Assembly (NCBI GenBank): GCA_030180135.1
Contig: CM058232.1
Coordinates: 96,460,630-96,524,629, forward strand
From: Orychophragmus violaceus
Lineage: Eukaryota; Streptophyta; Magnoliopsida; Brassicales; Brassicaceae
DNA length: 64,000 nucleotides
Direction of reading: 5' to 3'
This document shows positions 45,901 through 56,178 of this stretch, in pieces. Within the stretch, counting starts at the first letter, position 1; the number at the start of each line of letters is the position of its first letter. Position numbers and translations under genes: made by a program. The notes under the pieces are model-generated. The model was not told the DNA's origin. It saw nothing but the letters and a program-made list of their open reading frames with translations, and ran no database searches.

Positions 45901-47170
45901 TTGGGAAATACATCATCTTGATGTAAAAACTGCGTTTCTTCATGGAGATTTGAAAGAAGAAGTTTATGTTACACAACCAGAAGGATTTATTATCGGTGGA
46001 AGTGAAGAAAAGGTGTACAAATTGAAAAAGGCTCTTTATGGACTAAAACAAGCACCTAGGGCATGGAATGATAAGTTGAACAAAATTCTTAAAGGATTGG
46101 GGTTTGAAAGATGTTCAAAGGAACCATCCTTATATCGGAAAAGAATGAAGGAATACCTCACCATTGTGGCCGTGTACGTTGATGACTTGCTTGTCACGGG
46201 TTCATCTTTGGAGTTGATACTCGAGTTTAAGAGAGAGATGGCAACCAAGTTTGAGATGAGTGATCTTGGTAAACTTATATATTACCTTGGAATAGAGGTG
46301 CATCAATACGAAGGAGGAATTGTTCTCAAACAAGAAAGATATGCCCAAAAGATATTAGGAGAGACACACATGGATGGCTGTAATTCAACCCATGTTCCGA
46401 TGGACATGAACCTGAAACTATCAAAATCAACGGAAGAGAAGAGTATTGACGAAAGGGAATATAGGAGAAGCATCGGTTGTTTAAGGTATTTACTCCACAC
46501 AAGACCAGATCTATCTTATAGTGTTGGAGTTCTAAGTCGATACATGCATAATCCCAAGGAATCCCACAGAGCAGCTTTGAAACATGTGTTGAGGTATTTG
46601 CGAGGGACAACATCGTTTGGTCTTGTGTTCCATCGAACGAATAAGGTTAATCTGGTTGGTTATAGTGATAGCTCTCACAATGTAGATGTGGATGATGGCA
46701 AAAGTACAACGGGTCATGTCTTCTATCTTGATAATTGCCCAATCACTTGGTGTTCACAGAAACAAGAAATTGTGGCTTTATCCTCGTGTGAAGCAGAATT
46801 CATGGCTGCTACGGAAGCAGCAAAACAAGCGGTATGGCTCCAAGAGTTACTTAGTGAGGTCGTTGATAAAGAATGTGAGAAGGTGACGATCAGAGTTGAT
46901 AACAAATCAGCTATTGCACTTACAAAAAATCCGGTGTTTCATGGCCGATCCAAACATATTCACAGGCGATATCACTTCATAAGAGAATGTGTTGAGAATG
47001 GACAAGTGATGGTGGAACATGTTCCGGGAATTACACAAAAGGCAGACATTCTGACTAAAGCACTTGGAAGAATCAGGTTTAAAGAAATGAGAGATCTTAT
47101 TGGAGTTGTGGATGTTGGTGAAGGCAATCTCAAGCTTAAGGGGGAGAATGTTGTTGTAAGCTTGAGATAA
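42932..47170 (+). CDS. Copia gag-pol polyprotein, complete
   Basis: 1412 aa, ATG 42932, stop 22 nt inside the 3' LTR. Order: gag (about 1-250; SSNYTVWAMRMRIALK, an RG-rich stretch 221-245); two CCHC zinc knuckles at 262-275 (CFRCDKQGHYASNC) and 288-301 (CFRCDKRGHYASNC); protease YLDNGAS at 354-360; integrase zinc site H487, H492, C520, C523; integrase D551, D614, E650 with the D-35-E spacing; RT from about 905 with YVDD at 1082-1085; RNase H with GYSDSSHNVD at about 1243, CEAEFMA at about 1286 and VDNKSAIAL at about 1322. All catalytic residues are present, in Copia order (integrase before RT). The protease has DNG where DSG/DTG is common. A tandem duplicate of the knuckle is unusual. The frame has no stops, matching the identical LTRs. 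Confidence 0.97.
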   Translation: MGDVKDDIDELKTKAIGPSSIKCPMLTSSNYTVWAMRMRIALKVNKVWEAIEFGDKTEDKNNMAIALLFQSIPESLILQVGDLDTAKAVWEAIKTRHVGAERVKEARLQTLMAEFDRLKMKETDTIDTFVGKLSEISSKTASLGETIEETKLVKKFLKSLPRTRYIHIVASLEQVLDLKTTSFEDIVGRLKAYEERISGEEEEQEEQDKLMYAHMEDNGGGGFRGRGRGGRFGGFRGRGRGRFGNAPYRQERDKEREATITCFRCDKQGHYASNCPDRLLKVEATITCFRCDKRGHYASNCPDRLLKLHETEEKKNDDTQVADALMMHEVVYLNERNVKPNTFETNMDTKNVWYLDNGASNHMCGIREFFYSIDQGITGKVKFGDDSRIDIEGKGSIRFLFDNGERKNLHNVYYIPDLKSNIISLGQATEAGCEVRMKENMLSLYDRLGQKIITTTRSKNRLYKVILEVESIKCLQVTTFSESAKWHARLGHVNLDTMKMMINKGLVNGIPKIDVERQTCESCLRGKQTRKSFPQETIFRATQPLELIHGDLCGPITPATPAQKRYVFVLIDDFSRYMWTILMKEKSEAFDKFKNFKMLVEQESKTMIKMLRTDRGGEFTSHEFRTFCEKSGIQRHLTAPYSPQQNGVVERRNRTLLEMTRSILKGMDVPNYLWGEAVRHATYLINRVATRSLEEKTPYEMLKGNKPNVDHLKVFGCIGYTRTEATGRKKLDDRSKTLVHLGTEPGSKAYRLLDPTTKKIVVSRDVIFDEEKGWDWSKVKGKSSNDFRIFNEQMREFGHEETRRIENVPETEHRDSAPRVMREEMMNDDVEEGSLSDGEECDEDDGASEEPQLRRSMRQSVRPSHFKDYVLYLAEAEGERLLLTLNDEPYDFSEAKELKVWIEACEDEIGSIEKNKTWDLVNLPIGVKPIGLKWVFKIKRNSDGSINKYKARLVAKGYVQQHGIDYDEVFAPVARIETIRFIIALAASNGWEIHHLDVKTAFLHGDLKEEVYVTQPEGFIIGGSEEKVYKLKKALYGLKQAPRAWNDKLNKILKGLGFERCSKEPSLYRKRMKEYLTIVAVYVDDLLVTGSSLELILEFKREMATKFEMSDLGKLIYYLGIEVHQYEGGIVLKQERYAQKILGETHMDGCNSTHVPMDMNLKLSKSTEEKSIDEREYRRSIGCLRYLLHTRPDLSYSVGVLSRYMHNPKESHRAALKHVLRYLRGTTSFGLVFHRTNKVNLVGYSDSSHNVDVDDGKSTTGHVFYLDNCPITWCSQKQEIVALSSCEAEFMAATEAAKQAVWLQELLSEVVDKECEKVTIRVDNKSAIALTKNPVFHGRSKHIHRRYHFIRECVENGQVMVEHVPGITQKADILTKALGRIRFKEMRDLIGVVDVGEGNLKLKGENVVVSLR

Positions 47171-47437
47171 CTTGAGGATCAAGTTTTAATATTTAGGAGT
47201 TATCTAAATATTAGTTTTCTATTTAGTTAAAAGGAAATTAAGATATGGAAATCTTCCTTAGGAGTTATCTATAAGGAAATCTAGTTGGTTATATAAGGAG
47301 GTGCAAGGGTGTTGCACAACTTAAGAGATTGAGAGAGAGATTGAGAGTTTGTAAGGTTTTGAGTGATTTTCCTTTGAGTTTTAATAAGAGAGGGATTCTT
47401 ATAATTATTGTGTGATTGTTTGATATCGATTTCAATA
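47149..47437 (+). repeat. Element D 3' LTR
   Basis: 289 bp, no difference from the 5' LTR seen by eye; the gag-pol stop codon lies inside it. Confidence 0.95.
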
Positions 47438-47705
47438 GCATGATCGGCACACGCCTACAACCATCGCGAGGGCACACGCATACAACCATCGCGAGCCAAT
47501 AACAAATGACCATTACATTCTATTAATAACAATGAACACAATCGGCCGAGACCTTTCAGATTGTTAGGGTTTCATTCAATTATCAACTCTTGATAATGCG
47601 ATTAACACATAATTGATTAGCAGTCGCGGTTTTTCAATAATCAAAATTAATTAACCAATTAATCAATTTTCATATGATCCAATTTCACAAGAAACCTAAT
47701 GCCTT

Positions 47706-47718
47706 GGCTCTGATACCA
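47706..47718 (-). other. Primer-binding site (initiator Met tRNA), element C
   Basis: Minus strand TGGTATCAGAGCC, 1 nt from the 5' LTR edge at 47720, as in element A. Confidence 0.9.
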
Positions 47719-47719
47719 C

Positions 47720-48392
47720 TGAAGGATTATTGTGTTTATTCAAGGTTTAATTCCCAATTACAACCTAACACAAATCCTTAAACAGATCTAGGTTCTTGGC
47801 AAACGAATCATAAAACAAACCTGATCTTTACCTTTGCAGCGGAAATTGGTGGTAATAGCAAGATCAGATTAGAGCTGATGAGAATCGGCTCCTCCTCGAG
47901 TATCCACACTCTTACAAGCACGGGACGGCTGCTAGACCAAAGAGCTGGAAGAATCAGAGAGAGAGATGAAGAGAGAGAGAGAGAAGCCACGCCAAACTCA
48001 AAGAAAAACGTAGGAGGATTTATTTCCTTTTAGGGCTTTCTAACTCTCTTATATCTCATTAATGGGCCCAAATCATTAGACTAATGGCTCATTAATCTTT
48101 TGGGCCCAAAATACAAATAAGACAAAAGCCTGTATTTGTCTGGCCCAAAACTCTGATCCAATACAATAAATGCCATTGCATCTTACCGTATTAATTCCAT
48201 TTAACTTTCCCGTTAGCTATGGTGTGTGACCCTTTGGGATCATACAATACTGGTAATAAGTCTTAAACTTATAGATCAAGAGCGGACTCTAGCAAGCCAT
48301 CATGATCACCCAGTATTTATGACTTATGTCTGATCTCGACACTTATCATACTTTCTAGAGATAGTACGGTAGATTTCAGGACATTCCCAACA
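47720..48392 (-). repeat. Element C 5' LTR
   Basis: 673 bp. The only difference noticed from the 3' LTR is TTCTAGAG here versus TTCTATAG near position 37068. Confidence 0.95.
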
Positions 48393-48397
48393 CTCCT

Positions 48398-50805
48398 TTC
48401 ACAAACATACATTTTGATTTTGAAGGACATTATTGAAAGACCTGAGATGACTATGAATGGATTCCAAGAGAAGCTCGGTTGTATGGTATATCGTTTAAGA
48501 CATCATCTATGGAAGAGATAACATATTCGTTGTTAGTGGATAGGATACGCAGAAAGATTTCAATAGATGATTCTACAAAGAGGCTGAATTTGAGTTATAT
48601 GCCATTGGTAGTGGCAGTCGTATATTTTTGATGACGAGGATGTTTATGTGTATCTAACCTCTGTGGATAAAGAGCAACGAAGAAGTGTATTGCATGTAGA
48701 GGTTGTCACATATTTGGAAATATTTCCGATCATCGAGCAATTTTCAAGAGTAGAGAGGGGAAAACGAGATGGTGGGAGTTATGGTGAGCTTATTTCTACT
48801 GCTCGGGATAATATTGGGGTAATTAATGCTGATGATGCTACTCATGTTACTGGCGAGGAATCAGCAGAACAACCTCATGAGCAGACTGATCCGTTGGAGA
48901 ATGTTGATATTGGAGATGGTGATATTGTACAACATGATAATATGCATGATTCTGATATGGTTGAATCATTTGAGCTTCCCCGGGTTGTGGAAGAGACAAA
49001 GCGTTTAGATGAATGGGAAGATGGTTTGGGTTTGGAAATAGGTCAAGAATTTAAATGTAAAGAAGATGTGAAGTATTTGGTTGATAGAGCCTCAAATGAG
49101 AATTGTTTTGAGATTTTATTAGCCAATTCAGATACAAATCAATATGTGGTGAAATGCCGTGAAGCGAAGCAAGGTTGTAAGTGGCAGTTGAGAGCTGCAA
49201 AGGTTACGAATTCAACCATTTTCTCGGTTAGAACATATACAAAGATGCATTCATGCTCTCGGACATGTTCAAGTGGTATAAGAAACAAGAGGAAAGGTAC
49301 ACCACGGTTAGTTGCAAGCATCTTAAACAAAGACTATCCCGGTAACTTTGATACTCCATGTCCTAAAACTATTGTGAAGCTTGTCCAAGGAAGAGCCGGT
49401 GTGGAAGTGTCGTATTCTACGACTGTTAGAGGGAAAAACCTAGATGTTTCTGATATATGTGGTAGTCCAATTGATGATTTCAAGATGTTGCATTCTTATT
49501 TGCATACGTTGGAGAAGGTGAATCATGGAGCACAAACATGTTTGGTTTTGGATGAACAAAAAGGTTCAGGTATCTATTTGTGGCTTTGGGAGCTTCCATC
49601 GAAGGGTTTGTAGCCATGAGGAAAGTGCTCATGTTCATGAAACTTTCATTAAGAATGTACATGGAGGTGTTCTAATTTTCTCCACAGCGCACGATCCGAA
49701 TCATCACCACTATCCCATTGCTTTTTCTATAGTTGATGGTGAAAAGGATGAAAGTTGGATGTGGTTTTTCAATACGCTGAAAACCGTTATACTGGATAGT
49801 CGTGAGTTGGTGTTTACTACTGGCAGAAATGCAAGTCTCATCAAGGAAATAGCTCAGGTGTACCCTCTCTTGGAACATGGTTATTGCATCTACCACCTGT
49901 CCCAGAATGTGAAAGGATCAGTTTCCTACGTGAGCAAAGATGAAGTTGGAAAAAAATTCAGGGAAATTGCTCGGTTATACTCTGAGGCTGATTTCCTAAG
50001 ACAATATGCCGATTTTAGGAACATATATCCTCAAGCAACTGCATATCTTGACAAAAGTGTAGATGTGAATAAATGGGCAAGGTGTTATTTTTCCGGTGCA
50101 AGGTACAACATACACACTTCTAATTGTGCAGAGTCTATGAATGCAATTTTTAAGAAGGCCAGAAAGTATCATTTACTACCTATGATCGATGCACTTATTG
50201 AAAAATTCGTTGAGTGGTTTAACACTCATAAAAAAGATTATGTTGTTGGATCGAGCGCGCAAAAATTGGTACCGGAAGTGGAGCTTGCATTGCACGGTAG
50301 AATTGTGAAAGCGGTCAAACTTACGACGATAGAGCTTAACCCATTCGAGCTTGAATATGGTGTTGTTGGAGATTACATAATTACTTATGTGGTGGATTTG
50401 TGACATAACATATGCAGCTGCAAAATCTTTGATATTGACAGGTACTCATGTGACCATGCAATAGCTCCTACTACTAAATTCTTGAAGCATGACATTAGGC
50501 CAACGAAATTTAAGGATTTGTATGGTTTGTGTTCGCCTTATTACATGGTAGAATTATGGGCTTTGGCTTATATGAGGACAATTTTTCCGGTTCCGCATAT
50601 GTCTGAGTGGATTGTTCCGGAAGAGGTCGAAAAGTTGTACGCTTTTCCTTCAAACTATAAGAAAAGAAAGGGAAGAGTTCAAGAAACAAGGTATCCGTCA
50701 GTTGGAGAGCCCCAACGGAGAAGGAGCAAGAGAGTGGCAAGAAGGAACTTGGAGAGCTGGTTTCAATGCAGTAATGGGAGCCAAAGTGATGTGAGCCAAA
50801 ATTAA
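48398..50805 (+). pseudogene. VANDAL-like MULE transposase (vanA-like), copy 1
   Basis: Its first 12 nt (ATGGGTTCTCCT) are at 36415-36426, separated by element C. Domains in order: an N-terminal region shared with copy 2; a MuDR-type zinc-binding/N-terminal block near 49000-49330 (KCREAKQGCKWQLRAAK, SVRTYTKMHSC); the MULE DDE region near 49560-50230 (DPNHHHYPIAFSIVDGE, ESWMWFFNTLK, SNCAESMNAIFKK); a SWIM zinc finger near 50410-50460 (CSCKIFD..SCDHA); and a basic tail to 50805. It cut and pasted the element. Breaks include a stop at codon 17, an 11-bp deletion near 48612 relative to copy 2, a frameshift near 49600 and a stop before the SWIM motif. The first catalytic Asp is lost (VHETFIK where copy 2 has IDTTFIK). 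Confidence 0.88.
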
Positions 50806-51130
50806 TTGTATTTGTATTTTTTTTTCAATTTTTCATTGTTGTGTCATTTGTTGTGTAACTTTGGAAAACTTGGTAAAACTAAGATTTGTAGAACTATAAT
50901 TCTTTGCAATATTCAATTTTTATAATAATGTTAAATATAACAATCAAAATACAATACAAACTATATATAGCATATCTCTTGCTTAAAAAAATGAACACTT
51001 GCATAATCTAATTATATAATTGAGAAGTGAGAATGGACCAGATTCATTCTCACGAGGTTAATTACCAGTCTACCCTTAATGAAATTTTAATGAAATTAAG
51101 TCCTACATCGAGAGTTGGAGAAATAATTAA

Positions 51131-51175
51131 CTAATATATATATAGGGTAAGGGTCAATCAACTCATTACCAAAGA

Positions 51176-51207
<32 letters not shown>

Positions 51208-51481
51208 CAGAAGAGGAAGAAGAAGAAGAAGAAGAAGCGGAAGAGGAAGAAGGGGAAGAAGAAGAAGAAGAAGAAGAAGAATAAGAAGAAGATTGCTAAT
51301 TAAAATTCTACGATGGTCTACGAAAAAAGCATAAATCGCTCTAAAAAGTCAATCAACCATATATTTCATCGGGGTCTAAATCTCATGAATCTAAAATATT
51401 TCATAATGAAAATAACTTTCATTTTTTTTTACTCTAACGAAATACCGCTATGCCCGCACAGGGTGCGGGCACCCCACCTAG
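51131..51481 (+). mobile_element. Probable short non-autonomous Helitron
   Basis: The 3' end has the Helitron signature: a perfect 8-bp hairpin GCCCGCAC-AGG-GTGCGGGC, then a short tail ending CTAG (51478-51481) followed by T. The 5' end is uncertain, near the run of TATATATATAGGGTAAGGG at about 51140. A 120-bp polypurine GAA/GGAA tract lies inside (51171-51296). It sits between the transposase and GRF genes of the MULE. Confidence 0.6.
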
Positions 51482-51876
51482 TTTAAGGTAAATATTGTAT
51501 ATTTGTATATTAGCAAGCAAAGATCATATACTTTTAAGAGTTATTTGTTGATGTGAATCATCTTTATCTGCAAAAAGTCAGATAATATATGTATTTTCAA
51601 ATATTATTGCATGAAATTATTTGTAATGCATCTAAATAGCAATAGATCATCAGTATAACCAAGTTATTTGAATTAAAGCTAAAGTGTAACCATTAAAACT
51701 GAAAATTGACAGAAGTACAATTTTCCAGTTTTTGGTAAAACTAACAACTTGGTAAAACTTTTTTTCCCGCCCACAAAATTTGAATCTCCCCCCCCCCCAA
51801 ATTCCAAAATTTTGGATTTCCCACCTTTTCTACAAAACCTAATATCTATCAAATTTTCTCATTTTTTCTCTCATTT

Positions 51877-52050
<174 letters not shown>

Positions 52051-52119
52051 GGATCTCTCTCCCTCTCTCTCGAATCGCTCTCCCTCTCCCTCATTCGCAA
52101 CCGATATTTCTCACATTCA

Positions 52120-52622
52120 ATGAGTACAAAGAATTTCTCTCGGGATCCCTATGAAGAGGAAAGGAGGCACCAAAAAGAGATGACTCGGCTGAAGGCTCAT
52201 AAAGATCTTCTTGACGCCATCAACGATGCGCAATACGGCATCCCAAAGAAATGCCCATGTGGTGGCTGAATCGTCCACGAGGTCAATTTGGATACTTTAA
52301 CAGGTAGTAGGTACTTTACTTGCCACCAATGCAAGGTAAAATGTTTGATTTGCATAGTGATTAAATGAGAATTTGAAGGAATTTGACCCGATTTCTTTGG
52401 TGTAACTCTGGATTTTCTGGGTATTTTTTGTAGGATAATGGACTCCATTTTCGTCAACCATGGGTGATTGGTGTCGAAGAAGAGATTCAGAAGTTGCTGA
52501 ACAAGGTTGATGTGCAGGACAAGACGATCGAAGGCATGTAATAGAAGATTAAAAGTAACAAAGAAGAAATTGCCAAGCTAAAGGAGATTGTGGATACTGT
52601 GAGAGGTGTTGTTGGTTTGTAA
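52120..52622 (+). pseudogene. GRF zinc-finger protein (vanB-position gene) of the MULE
   Basis: ATG 52120. Exon 1 ends TGCCACCAATGCAAG|GTAAAA at about 52335, and exon 2 starts after TTTTTTGTAG at about 52434. The protein reads MSTKNFSRDPYEEER, then a GRF-type zinc finger KCPCGG..YFTCHQCK|DNGLHFRQPWVIGVEEEI, then a short coiled coil (KSNKEEIAKLKEIVDTV) ending at 52622, about 100 aa. GRF fingers bind single-stranded nucleic acid in other proteins; the role in this transposon is unknown. It is disrupted by TGA after CPCGG, where an Arg (CGA) is expected, and by TAA TAG after KTIEGM, both explicable as CAA/CAG changes. All three look like C-to-T changes, as expected from methylated, silenced DNA. 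Confidence 0.7.
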
Positions 52623-52785
52623 TGTGGTTTAATTATCTATGTTTGAATTTGAGATCTATGTTTGATATCTTTGTTTGAATTCCAAGACTTAATTATCTAT
52701 GTTTGAATTCTATGTTTGATTCTGATTTCAAGTTTTAATATCACTTATTGCTTGTGTAAAATATTGTAATGAATGATGTAATCTG

Positions 52786-52917
52786 GTTGGTAAAACTTAG
52801 TGAAACCAAGCATAACTTGGTAAAACTTAGTATTTTTGGTAAAACAATGCATATCGTAAAACCAAGCATAACTTGGAAAAACTATGTAAAACTTGGTAAA
52901 ACTATGTGTTTTGGTAG
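52786..52917. repeat. GGTAAAACTW motif array between GRF and DUF1985 genes
   Basis: Repeated ACTTGGTAAAACTTAGTATT, TTTGGTAAAACAATG, CGTAAAACCAAGCATAACTT and ACTTGGTAAAACTATG units, including a repeated ACCAAGCATAACTTGG block. Confidence 0.85.
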
Positions 52918-53104
52918 TGCAAATATAATTCAAACATAAGTATCCAAACATAACTCAAACAAAAATATCCAAACATAATTCAAACCAAAGTATTCAAACA
53001 TAATTCAAAACAAAGTATTCAAACATATATAATTCAAACCAAACTCCTAAAATCATAATTAACCAAAGTATCCATTACATCAAAGAACATTGACCTTCAC
53101 GGTT

Positions 53105-55852
53105 GGGTCGATTCATCATCAGCTGGGTTTTCCATGTTCTTTTCCCTAGTAACCACATGACTCCTAATCACGGTTGTAGACCCTTTCCCCATCCCTTTCT
53201 TTATAAACTTCACCCTTTTTGGGCGCTTCCTCAACAGGTTCAACCGCTCTCTTCATACCTTTTGTTCCCTCTTTCTTCTCAGATACTTCCTTCTCTTGCT
53301 CTGTTTCTACCTTCTCTTCCTCTGTTATTTTCATCTCTTCCACGGTTCTTTCCTTCTTTGGCTCTGTTCCTTCCATATCTTCCACGGTTCCTTCCTTCTT
53401 TGGCTTTGTTCCTTCCATCTCTTCCACGGTTCCTTTCTTCTCTTCCTCGGATCCTTTTTTTCTCCTTCTTCTTACTGCTTTTCTTCTCCTTCTTACTGCC
53501 TTTCTTATTCTTCTTCTTACTAGCTTTAGATTTCTTTCTTCCCTTTCTTTCTTCTTTCTCCTTAACACCACTAGCCTCACCAACATGCCTACCAACATAC
53601 TCAACCTCTTGAAAAACACCATCATCGGCTTTATGCTCAGTCTCTCTCAGTTCTGTCTCCTTCACACCCCCTTTTGGTGCATTCACAACCGATTCCATAG
53701 CGGTTAATCTACCATCAAACGTATCAGACAACTCCTTAAACTTATCTTCATAAAACATCATCATTCGAGTCTCCATTTCCTTCATTCCGTCCTTCATTAA
53801 TTCTGCACGTCCGCAAGATTAGAAACTGTAGGAGTCTCTTCCGGATACTTCCCAGCCTCATTCCCAGCATCATGCGTCCTTGCCGCATCCTGAATAGCAG
53901 GAGGTTGCTCTTGAGCATTTGCCTGAGACGCACGAGCAGGCACATCTTGTTTGAAAAGCTCTTCAAACCAGATTGTCTTCTTAAGCAGAAGCCTGTTCCA
54001 ACCATCGACGATAGGATCATCCACATCATTCCAGCTAGTTTCAGCATCCATGTTTCTCCTTAGAAGATCTATCTCCATAGGAGATGGCTCCAAGAGACTT
54101 TGAATATCCTGCAAGTGTAAGAAGACACAATTTAGTATCAACCTCAAATATACATGAATATAAGAAAACCGAATTTAATAAGTATGATATGTACTAACCT
54201 TCGTAGTTCCAAGCTTCTCATTTATATCTGAGATACTAAAACCCCTCGTCCTCGTCCCCACGATTTTGTACCTCATCTTTCACATACACGGGCAATCCTC
54301 ATCTGCACCCTGAACATTTTCTCGTAAATGGTTCTTCAAAATTGGAATGGCCTCAAATGCTAGGAGCTACAACATAAGATAATTCAAACAGTTAATTTCG
54401 TACCAAGTCAGACAACTAAAACAACTAAAAATTTAAATTTAAATTGCTACAAATATTGTTTTACCTCCAGAGGAATAATGCATCCAGGAAATACCCATGA
54501 AATCGGCTCCACTCCTCCAGAATGGTCCATGAAGTGCAAGATGTCTTTGACGTTCTCCTCGAATGAAAAACGCCCCCACAGAAAGGTTTTGCACATCTTG
54601 AGATTATCTATGGCTCTGAAGAAGAAACTCTCAGCGGAAGGTGCTCATGTTCCTGTCTTTTTCTTCCCAATGATCATGTTGGACAAGAAGTACATGACTG
54701 ACATCTTCATATGATCCTTACCAAGCTTTCGTTTCCCTTTCAGAGGTGGGAACTTCTTCTCAATTTCTTCATATGTAACCTTGTCTATTCCAAAATATCT
54801 GGAAACAAAATCTGAGCCACCACCAAGGGTTTCGTAGTGGTTTGGATAGGAGTGGCAGAATAACCCAGAAATGAGTGCGTGCTCCCTAATAGAATAGCGG
54901 ATTGGAACCCCGTTGACAATAAACCAAAGCTCTATCTTCTTATCCACAACCGCGATCCTAACCAGAATCATCCACAGTCCCATCCATTTTGATCTTGTCT
55001 TCTTACCCATGTGGAAGAAGTGCTTGAATTGTGGATGCTCATAGAACCATTTAACCTCATCTTTCTCGTGAGTGTCTTCAATCGTCTTCACGGCTTTAGC
55101 GATATAACACTTAGACGAGAGCTTTATTGTCTTTACATAGTCTGTGGGAGGGAAACACATCTTCGTGGGCTGCATTGGTTCTGTTTCATCCTCGGGATTT
55201 TGCACACACAAAAAGTTTGACTAAGTATTACCAAGTTATACAATAAAGTTATACTAAGTTTTACCAAGTTTTGAATGAAAGTTCCACTAAGTTTTACCAA
55301 GTTTCACATAAAGTTTTACGTAGTTTTACCAAGTTTCGCATCAAAATTTAACTAAATCCTACCAAGTTTTGCATACAAGTTTGACTAAGTTTAACCAAGT
55401 TTTGCGCCTTTTCCAAACCATATCAAATCCTACTAAGTTTTACACATCTGAATTACAAAAATTAGACATGCAGTGGGTTTCGATGGAAATACGGACCGAT
55501 GTTGTTTCTTCCTCGCGTTGACTGTGGATTGGAGGGAGGATTTGACTGGTTCGTTCCACTTCTTGTTCGTGAAACCCTAAACCCAGAACGCGCAAAACTT
55601 CCTCCTCCTCGTCTTCCACTTCCTCCTCCTCGTCTTCCGCTTCCTCCTCCTTCTCTTCTTTATTCTCAATCTCCTCCTCGTCTTCCTCTTCCTCCTCGTC
55701 TTCCTCATTCTCGGATTCCTTTTCTAAGTCTACTTCCTCCTCATCGATTTTTTTTCTACTTCTTCTTCTTCGCGATTCGCCTCTTTTTCGGGAATCGATT
55801 GATCCTGTATTATCTTCGACTTTCGCAAAGTTCTTTTTATAAAAGGCATCAT
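53105..55852 (-). pseudogene. DUF1985 (VANC-like) protein gene of the MULE
   Basis: Read on the minus strand. A first acidic, Glu-rich exon starts at about 55852 (MMPFIKRTLRKSK) and needs a one-base shift in an A8 run. An intron holding a motif array follows (about 55205-55460). The DUF1985 exon at about 55204-54645 contains WFYEHPQFKHFFH, LWFIVNGVPIRYSIREHAL and DKVTYEEIEKKFP; broken pieces at about 54620-54250 continue it (ILHFMDHSGGVEPISW). A region with DDPIVDGWNRLLLKK (about 54020) comes next, then a long Lys/Glu-rich C-terminus with repeats of the type GTVEEMEGTKPKKE (53340-53455). In VANDAL elements, as I recall, VANC proteins of this kind bind short element-specific motifs and relieve DNA methylation. 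At least two stops and frameshifts are present. Confidence 0.68.
55215..55443. repeat. GGTAAAACTW motif array in the VANC-like intron
   Basis: At least eight units in minus-strand orientation (plus strand CTAAGTTTTACCAAGTTT and AAGTATTACCAAG) fill the intron between the acidic exon and the DUF1985 exon. Confidence 0.85.
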
Positions 55853-56178
55853 TCCTTCGACAAATTCTTCTTCGGTTGAAACGGTTTGAAAGAGTGAAGA
55901 AACTGAAGCGGAAATGGAGTTGAAGAAATGGACGATTTTGATTTTTGGAATGGACTTGAGTCGAATTTTAGGGATTTAAAATTAAACCCGACCCGACTAA
56001 AATGGATTGAACCAAGTTTTTCGGTTTATCCAGGTTGGGTTATAAATAAATATAAAATATGAAGTTTTATTATCTTTTACCTCCTCTCACGATTTTTTTT
56101 TAAAAGTTTTTTGTAGAACAACATATGGGACTTTGACTTAGAGTCAAAGAACATCCCAGAATTTGATCCTAAAATGAA

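Larger units (their letters stand above)
42607..47437 (+). mobile_element. Intact Copia element D
   Basis: Complete plus-strand Ty1/Copia element, 4831 bp. LTRs of 289 bp (42607-42895, 47149-47437) look identical. Target duplication GCATG (42602-42606, 47438-47442). Initiator-Met primer site, a single 1412-codon gag-pol frame and a polypurine tract AAGGGGGAGAA directly before the 3' LTR. It is nested in the leader of element C in opposite orientation. Everything needed for autonomous transposition is visible. Confidence 0.97.
36427..48392 (-). mobile_element. Copia LTR element C, young but degenerate
   Basis: Minus-strand Copia element with 673-bp LTRs at 36427-37099 and 47720-48392 that differ at one visible base. 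Initiator-Met primer site at 47706-47718. Target duplication CTCCT at 36422-36426 and 48393-48397. It interrupts codon 4/5 of the VANDAL-like transposase; the uninterrupted sequence is preserved in copy 2 at 61923-61940. Gag and pol are relics, so it moved by using proteins supplied in trans. Element D is nested in its leader. Confidence 0.95.

Noticed and set aside
53103..53707. Plus-strand Phe/Ser/Leu-rich frames
   Set aside because: Antisense of the Lys/Glu-rich C-terminus of the DUF1985 gene.
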